From Williamsia sp. (GTDB lineage Bacteria; Bacteroidota; Bacteroidia; Chitinophagales; Chitinophagaceae): a stretch of DNA of 64,000 bases. Each line of letters opens with the position of its first letter. The stretch's first letter is position 1. Position numbers and translations under genes: made by a program. This document shows positions 25,084-33,580 of the stretch, piece by piece. The stretch spans positions 40,643 through 104,642 of the forward strand of contig JADCRZ010000023.1 of NCBI GenBank assembly GCA_015069695.1, in the 5' to 3' direction. The notes below the pieces were generated by a model, which was given only the letters and a program-made list of their open reading frames with translations, was not told where the DNA came from and did not search any database.

Positions 25084-27522
25084 TTACTTGATAATTTCAA
25101 TGCTTTGCAAGGTTCCTGCGAACTGACAAGCAATCTGCAGGGAAGCGGTTGCGGGGTTCCACACTGCTTCTGCACTGTTCCCATCTTTGGCATGGCCTAC
25201 ATACACAGGAACAAACCGGTCATTTATTTTTATAGCGGTCGGCTTGCGGTTTAACGCCGGAACGCACATACTTATTTTTCTCAGGACAGGTTTGTTTTCA
25301 AAACTTCCTCCGTTTGATGAGATCCGGATGCGGTACCTGGTCTCTTCTACCGCTGCTTCAAAATACAGCAGTTCAAAGGCGCTCTTTTTCCAGGATTCAT
25401 TTGTCTTTCCATCATCATCATACATAGTAAAGGAAGAAGAACGCTGGCCGGGATAATACGTGATGTTGAGTGCATCAGTAGAATAAGCTTCTGTATTTTT
25501 CAGCCCTGGCGTAGTAGGAATAAAAGCGCCTGCCTTTACATACAGCGGGATGTTGTTGATGTCCACCAGTTCCGTGATCCACTGGCCACCTCTTATTTTT
25601 ACATTGGAGTTAAACTTGTACCATTCGCCCTTGGGCAGGTACAACCTTCTTTCCGTAGTGCCTTTGTGCAGTACAGGTGCTACTAGCAGGTGATCGCCCC
25701 ACATGAACTGGTCTTCTGCTTTCAGCAGGTTGCTGTCGTCCAGGTCATAGTAGAACAAGGGCCGGGCCAGCGGCTTGCCTTCTTTGAGCTGCTGGAATGC
25801 CAGGGTATAATTGTATGGAAGCAGATCATAGCGCATTTGTATATACCGGCGAACGATGGATTTGTACGGATCGGGGAAGAAGACCGGTTCGCTTTCTATA
25901 TGCGCCGCAAAGGGGTCTGCATCTCCAAGCGCTGTGCCATGCGGACGGAAAACAGGTGTGAAGGTGGCAAACTGCAACCATCTTGTATACAGCTCCGGAT
26001 CTCTTTCTCCCATGGCAAACCCGCCTGCATCGGCATGAATGTAGGGAACACCGCTGATGCTCATGCCCAGCATAACCGGCAGCTGCGCGCGCAAGCCGCT
26101 CCAGTTTCTGTGTACATCACCGCTCCACGGAAATATGCCGTAACGCTGGCTGCCTGCGTAACCCGAACGGTTTAAATTGAACAACCGGGTGTCCGGATAT
26201 TCTTCCTGGTATTTTTCAAACAGCATTTTGTTCCAGTAATGCCCGAATATATTGTGCACCTCGTCTGCGCGGAACAGGCGGTGATATCCAAGGTCGCTCA
26301 GGTTGTGGTACATATCGTGCGGATGGGTTTCTGGTTCACCCAGATCGCCCCACCAGCCGGTAACGCCATTTTCAATTTGCTTTTTGTATTTGGTCCAGAA
26401 CCAATCCTGGGTGTCTTTGCGGAAAAGATCCAGCAAGCCGCCAAAACCAAAATAAAAATTGGTGAGGGTATATGTTTCGTTGTCGCAGCTAACAGCATGG
26501 TAAGGCTTCGACTCGCTGTATGATTTTGTACCCATCAGCACATAAGGCTCGGTGATGAGCACAGTTTTGATGCCTTCTTCCTTCAGGTCGTTCAGCATGC
26601 GGGCAGGGTCGGGCCAGGCTTGTTCATTTGCCCAATCAAGATTGCCCATGCAGTTGCGGATGCTGTCGCCAAACCAGAACAGGTCGAAGATAACGGCATC
26701 AACCGGAAAATCTTCTTCCTTCATTTTTGCCAGGATCTGTTTTACCTGTTCTTCGCTCCGGTATCCAAAACGGCTCATCAGGTTGCCCAGTACCCATCTG
26801 GCCGGTATAGGCTGGCGGCCTACCAGGTAGGTGTAATGCCGCAGGATCTCGTCGATGCTGTTTCCGTTGATAATATAATAAGTCAGTTCTCCGCTGGTAA
26901 AGCCTGCTTCCAGTACGCCTGCATTGGTTTTACCGATGTCCAGGTAGCCACGGGATGGATTGTCAAAAAACAATCCGTAGCCCTTGGATGATATTATAAA
27001 TGGAATAGAGAAGTTGAGGTTGTCAGCGCCTTCAGCATAACCGTAGGCCGGACTGTTGTACAGGTTGAACCTGTATCCGCGGCGGTTCATCGGCAGGGCT
27101 CTTTCGCCACCGCCAAAGATCTGTTCATCTTTCTCCAGCTGAAAACGGAATCCTTTGCACTCGTGCAGGGAAAAATATTCAGCCAGTCTATTGTTTTCCT
27201 GGTTGCCGAACTGGTAGGCATATTTATCGTCCTGAAGAGATATCTTGGCAATGCTTCCAAATTCTATCACCTGTTCCTGCTCATGCACCACTACCCTGTT
27301 GTTGACAGTTGGTTTCTGGATCACGGCATTGGAAATTTGCTCGTGATGCAAATAGCCATGTGGCCGGAAGGTGGTCTTCATGATATGTGTTCCATACAGC
27401 TCGAACATCCAGGTTCCATGAGCTGATTTGTAAGAGACCTGGCTGTCCTCTATCTGGAAAGCGGAAGAATGAGTAAGCCCAGTATGAACTTTAGGCAAGG
27501 GTGAATGTACAAGTCGCAACAT
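25084..27522 (-). CDS. Glycoside hydrolase family 31 (alpha-glucosidase type)
   Basis: 812 residues with no signal peptide, so probably cytoplasmic. An N-terminal beta-sandwich (to about residue 230) includes the RFQLEKDEQIFGGGERALPMNRRG segment. The barrel begins near RWVLGNLMSRFGY. Candidate nucleophile is the Asp of GWWGDLGEPE near residue 392; the candidate acid/base is the Asp in IHADAGGF. FDLFWFGD, and a C-terminal sandwich with YYDLDD and LYVKAGAFIPTTP, also fit GH31. The family hydrolyses alpha-linked glucose or xylose; the exact substrate is unknown. A terminator follows, and a 19-bp dyad upstream may be its operator. Confidence 0.93.
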   Translation of the reverse strand: MLRLVHSPLPKVHTGLTHSSAFQIEDSQVSYKSAHGTWMFELYGTHIMKTTFRPHGYLHHEQISNAVIQKPTVNNRVVVHEQEQVIEFGSIAKISLQDDKYAYQFGNQENNRLAEYFSLHECKGFRFQLEKDEQIFGGGERALPMNRRGYRFNLYNSPAYGYAEGADNLNFSIPFIISSKGYGLFFDNPSRGYLDIGKTNAGVLEAGFTSGELTYYIINGNSIDEILRHYTYLVGRQPIPARWVLGNLMSRFGYRSEEQVKQILAKMKEEDFPVDAVIFDLFWFGDSIRNCMGNLDWANEQAWPDPARMLNDLKEEGIKTVLITEPYVLMGTKSYSESKPYHAVSCDNETYTLTNFYFGFGGLLDLFRKDTQDWFWTKYKKQIENGVTGWWGDLGEPETHPHDMYHNLSDLGYHRLFRADEVHNIFGHYWNKMLFEKYQEEYPDTRLFNLNRSGYAGSQRYGIFPWSGDVHRNWSGLRAQLPVMLGMSISGVPYIHADAGGFAMGERDPELYTRWLQFATFTPVFRPHGTALGDADPFAAHIESEPVFFPDPYKSIVRRYIQMRYDLLPYNYTLAFQQLKEGKPLARPLFYYDLDDSNLLKAEDQFMWGDHLLVAPVLHKGTTERRLYLPKGEWYKFNSNVKIRGGQWITELVDINNIPLYVKAGAFIPTTPGLKNTEAYSTDALNITYYPGQRSSSFTMYDDDGKTNESWKKSAFELLYFEAAVEETRYRIRISSNGGSFENKPVLRKISMCVPALNRKPTAIKINDRFVPVYVGHAKDGNSAEAVWNPATASLQIACQFAGTLQSIEIIK

Positions 27523-27662
27523 AATGTCTGAAAAAATTTTCTAAGGGTTACAAGGTTAACAAATCACATAACGTTCGTGGAACCCACAAACGCGCCTCCT
27601 CCGGTTAACGCATTGATTGCGTAAACCAGTGAGCAAAAGGATTTAAATGGATTTGGAATTAC

Positions 27663-27681
27663 TACCTGCGTATGGCAGGTA
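27663..27681. promoter_or_regulatory. Perfect 19-bp dyad between GH31 and ade
   Basis: TACCTGC (27663-27669) and GCAGGTA (27675-27681) around a 5-nt spacer form a perfect dyad, and TTACCTGC recurs at 27743-27750. A second dyad ATTCCAC/GTGGAAT spans 27712-27739. The gap 27523-27948 has no gene, so these are candidate operator sites. The arm length and spacing suit a dimeric regulator. Confidence 0.45.
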
Positions 27682-27803
27682 AAGGGGTGCTGGAAAGTAA
27701 ATATAAAAATCATTCCACGATTCCGCAGGGTAGTGGAATCTATTTACCTGCAACGGACAAAAGTAAACAGTGGTTTTCATTCTTGCAAGAGAACCGAATA
27801 TGA

Positions 27804-27817
27804 TTGATCTCAATCAA
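27804..27817. promoter_or_regulatory. Perfect FNR/CRP-type box
   Basis: TTGATCTCAATCAA fits the FNR consensus TTGAT-N4-ATCAA exactly. It lies about 100 nt upstream of the ade -7 element. The window itself encodes one Crp/Fnr-type regulator (15599-16651). Binding is not shown. Confidence 0.4.
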
Positions 27818-27912
27818 GTTGATGATTCTCCTTAGGTGTTCAGATGACAAGTAATCATCTCCTTAATTATGAGCCAGGTGACGTCCGCTGGCTTAACCTG
27901 TGCCAGCTTTCC

Positions 27913-27920
27913 TACCTTTG
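27913..27920 (+). promoter_or_regulatory. Bacteroidetes-type -7 element for adenine deaminase
   Basis: TACCTTTG, a perfect TAnnTTTG, 28 nt before the ATG at 27949. It supports that start over the upstream in-frame ATG at 27844. Confidence 0.6.
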
Positions 27921-27948
27921 TATCCTCACCCGATCAAACCATTTCAGC

Positions 27949-29616
27949 ATGCCAACCATTACCGGACAGCTGGTTGATTTACCGGCCAAAAAGATTTATC
28001 CTGCTACCATTCTGATAGAGAACGGAAAGATAGTCCGCATTGAGCAGGCAGGGCTTTCAGCCGGATCCGCGGAAGCCAGCTCTCCCCTCTTTATTTTACC
28101 CGGGTTTATAGATGCCCACGTACACATTGAGAGTTCGATGCTGATTCCTTCTGAGTTTGCCCGGCTTGCTGTAGTGCATGGAACCGTTGGCACCGTCAGC
28201 GATCCGCATGAAATTGCAAACGTTTGCGGTATGGAAGGTGTCGGGTTTATGATTGAGAACGGAAACAAGACCCCTTTCAAATTTAATTTTGGCGCGCCCA
28301 GCTGTGTGCCCGCTACGCACTTCGAAACGGCCGGTGCCCGGCTGCCACCAACCGATGTAGCCGCCTTGATGGACCGGCCCGAGATCCGCTACCTCAGCGA
28401 GATGATGAACTTTCCGGGTGTCCTGAACAAAGACGCAGAGGTCATGGAAAAAATCGCTGCCGCGCACGAGCGGGGTAAACCGGTAGATGGCCATGCTCCC
28501 GGCTTGCGCGGACTGGCCGCCAAACAATACATAGACGCTGGCATCAGTACCGACCATGAATGTTTTACCCGCGAAGAAGCACTCGACAAGCTGCAATATG
28601 GCATGCACATCATCATCCGGGAAGGCAGTGCAGCCAAGAACTTTGAAGCCCTGATCGAGCTGTTGCATGAATACCCTGACAAGATCATGTTTGGCAGCGA
28701 CGACAAACATCCTGACAGCCTGGTATCAGGCCATATCAACCAGCTCTGCGCCCGCGCCGTGCAAAAAGGCATTGATCCGTTCAAAGTGTTGCAGGCAGCC
28801 TGCATCAATCCCGTATTGCATTATAAGCTGGACATTGGCTTGCTGCGCGAAAACGACCCGGCTGATTTTATCCTGGTAAGAGACCTCAGGGATTTTCAGG
28901 TTGCCCAAACCTATATCAACGGTGAACTGGTGGCTGAAAACGGCCAATCCGCCATCCCTTCTGTTGCTGTACAAGGCATCAACAATTTTCAGTGCAGCAG
29001 GAAGAATAAAGAGGATTTCAGGGCAGAAACAAGCGACCTTGATACCACTGTTATACCTGTTATAGAAGCCCTGGACGGACAACTGATTACCAACAAGCTC
29101 ACCCATGAGCTGCCGGTGGAAAACGGTGAGGTCAGCAGCGATCCGGATGCCGACATCCTGAAGATTGTTGTCGTTAACCGCTACCATGATGCACCGGTGG
29201 CAAAGGCATTCATCAAAAATTTTGGTTTAAAGCAGGGCGCAATTGCTTCTTCCGTTGCCCATGATTCGCACAATATTGTAGCTGTGGGAGCAGATGATGA
29301 ATCTTTGTGCAGGGCTGTAAACCGGGTGATCGAAGAGCAAGGCGGCATCAGTTGTGTGAAGCCCTCTTCTCCCGAAGAAGGCAGCGAAACATTTGAAGAA
29401 CAGGTGCTGCCCCTGCCTGTTGCAGGATTGATGAGCGCAGATGATGGCTACAAAGTGGCGGAAGCTTACATGCGCATAGATGCTATGGCAAAGAGCCTGG
29501 GATCTCCTCTTGCTGCGCCTTTTATGACCCTGTCGTTTATGTCGCTGCTTGTAATTCCCCATCTCAAGCTCAGCGATAAAGGATTGTTTGACGGAGATAC
29601 GTTCACATTGATTTAA
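27949..29616 (+). CDS. ade: Adenine deaminase
   Basis: 555 residues from the ATG at 27949, chosen because the family N-terminus starts here and a promoter lies just upstream; the open frame extends 35 codons further. The enzyme converts adenine to hypoxanthine and ammonia in purine salvage. Amidohydrolase motifs: [11 protein letters not shown] (His57 and His59), [35 protein letters not shown] and FGSDDKHPD. The C-terminal domain carries [12 protein letters not shown] and FMTLSFMSL. The length and motifs are those of the bacterial Ade group. It appears to be a single-gene transcription unit. Confidence 0.95.
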   Translation: MPTITGQLVDLPAKKIYPATILIENGKIVRIEQAGLSAGSAEASSPLFILPGFIDAHVHIESSMLIPSEFARLAVVHGTVGTVSDPHEIANVCGMEGVGFMIENGNKTPFKFNFGAPSCVPATHFETAGARLPPTDVAALMDRPEIRYLSEMMNFPGVLNKDAEVMEKIAAAHERGKPVDGHAPGLRGLAAKQYIDAGISTDHECFTREEALDKLQYGMHIIIREGSAAKNFEALIELLHEYPDKIMFGSDDKHPDSLVSGHINQLCARAVQKGIDPFKVLQAACINPVLHYKLDIGLLRENDPADFILVRDLRDFQVAQTYINGELVAENGQSAIPSVAVQGINNFQCSRKNKEDFRAETSDLDTTVIPVIEALDGQLITNKLTHELPVENGEVSSDPDADILKIVVVNRYHDAPVAKAFIKNFGLKQGAIASSVAHDSHNIVAVGADDESLCRAVNRVIEEQGGISCVKPSSPEEGSETFEEQVLPLPVAGLMSADDGYKVAEAYMRIDAMAKSLGSPLAAPFMTLSFMSLLVIPHLKLSDKGLFDGDTFTLI

Positions 29617-29865
29617 ACAGCCGGGCTTTCCAGCCTACCCCTGGATCATGTCAGGCGATAGCCATTCGAGCGCTACCATCTGCACCACAAGCTCGCTGAC
29701 CTCTCTAACTGGTCTGTTTCTTGCAGCAGATCCGGGCATCTGCCTTGTTGAACCCGGGAAAGGGCCGGACATTGGAATTTCCTTAACATTTGGCCTGTAA
29801 ACATTCCAGGTTGTTCAACGTCTCAGGCCAGTAAATTCCGTCTTCTAAATTATAAAACAAAAGAT

Positions 29866-32397
29866 ATGAAATACCGTTACGTCCTGATCTGGGTTTCTTT
29901 CTTTTTCTCGTTTTCTGCTGCTTATTCACAACCATCTCAATGGCCGGTACAAATGCAGGCAAACTCCGGCGCCACCATCAAAGTGTATGAACCACAGCCT
30001 TCCTCCTTCTCAAACAATCTCCTAAAACTCCGTTCAGCCATTTCGGTGTTGAACCCCAACCAGCAAGATCCTGTATTTGGCGTTATCTGGGCCGATGTTC
30101 AGCTGGATAAGAACGGCGACCAGCTTTCCTGGAGGGAGGTCTCGATCACAAGCATCAAACTTCCGGGCGAAATCAACGACGATGAATTAAACGGGTTGAA
30201 AGCCGCACTTGAAACCGGTCTTCCCGCGAAGAATATCAGTATATCAGCATCAGCGCTCAACGACCAACTGAATGCTTCTAAAAAAGAAGATCAATTGTCT
30301 TCAAACCTGAGCACCCGTCCACCCAAAATCATTTATACAAAAAGGCCTTCCCTTCTGGTCACCATCGACGGACAACCTCAACTGCAGCAAAACCCTGATT
30401 GGGGTGTAGAACAGGTGGTGAACACACCCTTTACCATCATCAAATCTGATGGACAGTATTATCTCTACGGTGAAAAAAAATGGTACCGGGGATCTTCGCC
30501 GCTGGGTCCCTGGAGCTATACTGAACGGCTGCCTTCCTCGCTGTCCAAGATCAACGAAGATGTACAGGCAAACGATACTACGGGCGGCAATTACATGGAC
30601 TATACTGTCCCCGATGTAATGGTTAGCACAGAACCTGCCGAACTGATTCAATCAAACGGCGATGCCAATTTTTCTCCTATTGAAGGTACAGACCTGTTGT
30701 ACATGACCAATACAGTCAACGACATCTTTATGGATGTTAACTCGCAGCAGTATTACGTGCTGGTATCCGGCCGCTGGTACCGTTCATCCAACCTCTCAGG
30801 CAACTGGAATTATGTACCGGCTTCTTCGCTGCCCCAGGATTTTGCCCGCATACCCGAAGGTTCGCCTAAAGATGCCGTACTGTCTAATGTGGCTGGCACG
30901 GATGCATCCCGCGAAGCCCTGATGGATGCACAGCTGCCGCAAACAGCAAAAGTTGACCGCCGCACTGCTACAGCTGATATCACCTATGATGGGGATCCCC
31001 GTTTTGAAGACATATCAGGAACCCGCTTGCGCTATGCAGTGAACACACCTGCTACCGTACTTAATTTGGGAAGAGATTATTACGCAGTGCAGAACGGTGT
31101 TTGGTTTGAATCGGGTTCGCCTTATGGCCCCTGGACAGTCGCTACCCACCGGCCTGATGAAGTAAATTACATCCCGCCCAGCTATCCAGTTTACAATACC
31201 AAATACGTTTATATCTATGATGTAACACCTGATTGGGTTTACATGGGATATACCCCCGGTTACCTGGGCACTTATGTATATGGCCCCACTATCTTTTACG
31301 GAACAGGTTATTATTACCGTCCCTGGAGAGGCAGGTATTATTATCCCCGTCCCATTACCTGGGGATATAACATGCGCTACAATCCCTGGTATGGTTGGAG
31401 CTTTGGCATCAACCTGCACTTTGGCTGGTTTCACATTGGTGTCGGAAGCCGCTACCAGAGCCCGTTCTGGGGTTGCTGGGGAGGATGGTTCGGCCCCACA
31501 GTATACTATCCTACCTATTACTACCGTCCTATCAATTATTATGGTTCAAGAGGAAATGGGTATGGACCGAATCATTATAGAACCAATTCCTATAGTATTT
31601 ATACAAACCGCCGGGGTGTGGTAACGTACGAACGTCCGCCCTATGCGTATAACAGAAATATTTCCCGGCCAGGCAGTCCGAACGGAGGCCGCTACTACAA
31701 TCCTTATGGTTATAACAACACAAACAGGAGTGCGCAGGGCAACAGATTTCCAGGCAGGGCTACAGATCCGGCAGGTGGTAACGGCGGCAGGTTACCCCGG
31801 AACCAAGGCAACCGGATAGGAGGCAACCAGCAGCCCAATGGAGGCTTCAACAACAGGCCATCTGATAACAACAGAACACCTGATGGAAGAACGCCGGGCA
31901 ACTTTGGCAACAACCGCTTTCCCAATCAACAGCAGAATGGAGGTGTGAACGGTGGCCGGTTCGGCAATGACAGAACAACGCCGGGCAACAACAGAACACC
32001 CGGTAACGTTGATGGCAACCGCAACAACGGAAATGGTCAACAATCACCCCGTCAATACCAGCAGCCTCAGCAACAAATACCCAACAACAATGGCGGCTCC
32101 AGAAATCCTGTTTATTCAGACAGGGGTGGGTTTGAACGCCAGCCCCAGCGTGAACCCAGCCAGAACAATTTTCCTTCTCCCGGAACCCGAGTAGAAAGAC
32201 AACAAGCGCCGGTGCGCGAGCAGCGGCAGGCCGATCCTGGTTTTGGTCAGCCCCAGCAGCGGACTGAAAGGATGCAGGTACCCCGGCAGGAAAACAGCAA
32301 CCGCCCTTCCGGCAGGGAAAGCGGTGGTGGCAACAACGGTGGTGGTCGCCCGCAGGAAAGACCTGAAAGAGGCGGAGGAGGAAGAAGAGGCGGATAA
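29866..32397 (+). CDS. Secreted protein with triplicated W/Y repeat and Gly/Asn/Gln-rich tail
   Basis: 843 residues. A signal peptide ends near SFSAAYS. Three copies of a repeat lie at about residues 161-224, 250-323 and 371-430. Each contains a turn of the form W-Y-R-x-S-S-x-L/P-x-G-x-W (KWYRGSSPLGPW, RWYRSSNLSGNW, VWFESGSPYGPW). A very Tyr/Trp/Gly-rich segment follows (about 440-560, with repeated YYYRP and NPWYGW), then a low-complexity tail rich in Asn, Gly, Arg, Gln and Pro to the end. Proteins like this are sometimes labelled carbohydrate-binding family V/XII; the function is not known. There is no T9SS tail. A 19-bp hairpin terminator follows. Confidence 0.8.
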   Translation: MKYRYVLIWVSFFFSFSAAYSQPSQWPVQMQANSGATIKVYEPQPSSFSNNLLKLRSAISVLNPNQQDPVFGVIWADVQLDKNGDQLSWREVSITSIKLPGEINDDELNGLKAALETGLPAKNISISASALNDQLNASKKEDQLSSNLSTRPPKIIYTKRPSLLVTIDGQPQLQQNPDWGVEQVVNTPFTIIKSDGQYYLYGEKKWYRGSSPLGPWSYTERLPSSLSKINEDVQANDTTGGNYMDYTVPDVMVSTEPAELIQSNGDANFSPIEGTDLLYMTNTVNDIFMDVNSQQYYVLVSGRWYRSSNLSGNWNYVPASSLPQDFARIPEGSPKDAVLSNVAGTDASREALMDAQLPQTAKVDRRTATADITYDGDPRFEDISGTRLRYAVNTPATVLNLGRDYYAVQNGVWFESGSPYGPWTVATHRPDEVNYIPPSYPVYNTKYVYIYDVTPDWVYMGYTPGYLGTYVYGPTIFYGTGYYYRPWRGRYYYPRPITWGYNMRYNPWYGWSFGINLHFGWFHIGVGSRYQSPFWGCWGGWFGPTVYYPTYYYRPINYYGSRGNGYGPNHYRTNSYSIYTNRRGVVTYERPPYAYNRNISRPGSPNGGRYYNPYGYNNTNRSAQGNRFPGRATDPAGGNGGRLPRNQGNRIGGNQQPNGGFNNRPSDNNRTPDGRTPGNFGNNRFPNQQQNGGVNGGRFGNDRTTPGNNRTPGNVDGNRNNGNGQQSPRQYQQPQQQIPNNNGGSRNPVYSDRGGFERQPQREPSQNNFPSPGTRVERQQAPVREQRQADPGFGQPQQRTERMQVPRQENSNRPSGRESGGGNNGGGRPQERPERGGGGRRGG

Positions 32398-32410
32398 AAA
32401 AATATCTACA

Positions 32411-32464
32411 GCAAATAACAAAGGCATGCTTTGGTTCATTACCTGGCATGCCTTTGTTATTTGC
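32411..32464 (+). terminator. Perfect 19-bp hairpin terminator
   Basis: Arms 32411-32429 and 32446-32464 are perfectly complementary over 19 bp with a 16-nt loop, 13 nt after the preceding stop. ACTACTTTT follows. It lies 31 nt upstream of the next start codon and could also act as a leader hairpin for that gene. Confidence 0.75.
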
Positions 32465-32495
32465 ACTACTTTTAAAAAAACAGAAAATAAACTAT

Positions 32496-33569
32496 ATGCC
32501 GCATCTTTTCACACCACTTAAGATAAAAAGCCTGGAACTGAAAAACAGACTTGTTACTTCACCCATGTGCCAGTATTCGTCCCACGACGGGTTTGCCAAC
32601 GACTGGCACCTGGTGCACTTGGGAGCCAGGGCGGTAGGCGGGTCGGCGCTGGTGATTGCAGAAGCCACGGCCGTATCGCCGGAAGGCCGCATCACACCTT
32701 ACGACCTGGGCATCTGGAAAGACGCACACATGGAGCAGTTGAATAAGATTACCTCGTTCATTGATCAGCAGCACTCGATTGCGGGTATACAGTTGGCACA
32801 TGCCGGCCGCAAGGCAAGTCACCAGCAGCCTTGGAAAGGCGGTGGCCAGCTCAACAAGGAACAGGGCGGTTGGCTAACAGTGGCCCCCAGCGAGCTCGCA
32901 TTTACAAGCAACGAAACAGCACCGGCCGCTTTATCTTCAGCTGAAATTGAAAAAGTGATCCTTGATTTTAAAAATGCTGCGAAGCGGGCCTTAGCGGCTG
33001 GTTTTAAAGTCATCGAAATACACGGGGCACATGGATACCTGATCCATGAATTTCTTTCCCCGCTCAGCAACCGGCGAACCGATGAATGGGGCGGCAGTTT
33101 TGAAAACAGGACAAGGCTGTTGCTGCAAATTATTGCCGCTGTACAGGAAGAATGGCCGCATGACTATCCCCTTTTCGTGCGCATTTCCGCCACCGACTGG
33201 GTAGAAGGCGGCTGGACAGTAGATGACTCAGTGGCACTGGCCCATAAACTCAAAGAAGCAGGTGTGGACCTGATCGATTGTTCCTCGGGGGGCAATGTAC
33301 CGAATGCACCCATTCCTGCCGCACCCAATTACCAGGTGCCATTTGCCGAAGCAGTCAAAAAGGGCGCAGACATCCTTACCGGTGCAGTTGGCATTATTGT
33401 AACTGCACAGCAGGCGGAAGAAATCATTACCAGCGAAAAGGCAGATGTGGTGTTACTTGCCCGGGAACTGCTGCGCGATCCTTATTTTCCGTTGCGCGCA
33501 GCAAGTATCCTGGGGCATGATACCACATGGCCCGTGCAATATGAGCGGGCAAAAAGGCCTGCCCGCTAA
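32496..33569 (+). CDS. Old-yellow-enzyme-type NADH:flavin oxidoreductase (YqjM-like)
   Basis: 357 residues from the ATG at 32496 (MPHLFTPLKIKSLELKNRL, the family start; the frame is open 16 codons further). An FMN-dependent ene-reductase that reduces activated C=C bonds with NAD(P)H. Motifs: SPMCQYSSHDG, QLAHAGRKASHQQPW (flavin and substrate site), EIHGAHGYLIHEFLSPLSN and RTDEWGGSFENRTR. The cysteine in SPMCQYS is typical of the YqjM class. Its C-terminus overlaps a short hairpin. It is convergent with the GH2 gene. Confidence 0.93.
   Translation: MPHLFTPLKIKSLELKNRLVTSPMCQYSSHDGFANDWHLVHLGARAVGGSALVIAEATAVSPEGRITPYDLGIWKDAHMEQLNKITSFIDQQHSIAGIQLAHAGRKASHQQPWKGGGQLNKEQGGWLTVAPSELAFTSNETAPAALSSAEIEKVILDFKNAAKRALAAGFKVIEIHGAHGYLIHEFLSPLSNRRTDEWGGSFENRTRLLLQIIAAVQEEWPHDYPLFVRISATDWVEGGWTVDDSVALAHKLKEAGVDLIDCSSGGNVPNAPIPAAPNYQVPFAEAVKKGADILTGAVGIIVTAQQAEEIITSEKADVVLLARELLRDPYFPLRAASILGHDTTWPVQYERAKRPAR
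33544..33567. terminator. Hairpin at the convergent OYE/GH2 ends
   Basis: AGCGGGCA (33544-33551) pairs perfectly with TGCCCGCT (33560-33567); the stem overlaps the last codons of the oxidoreductase gene. On the minus strand it follows the GH2 stop, with a T-run in the loop rather than after the stem. A short bidirectional terminator is plausible. Confidence 0.45.
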
Positions 33570-33580
33570 TCTCTTGTTAC

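Noticed and set aside
25084..27522. GH31 enzyme as part of the Sus locus
   Set aside because: It is 6 kb from the GH2 gene, has no signal peptide, has its own terminator, and unrelated genes lie between.
27844..27948. Longer N-terminus of adenine deaminase
   Set aside because: The TACCTTTG promoter lies inside it, and the family N-terminus begins at 27949.
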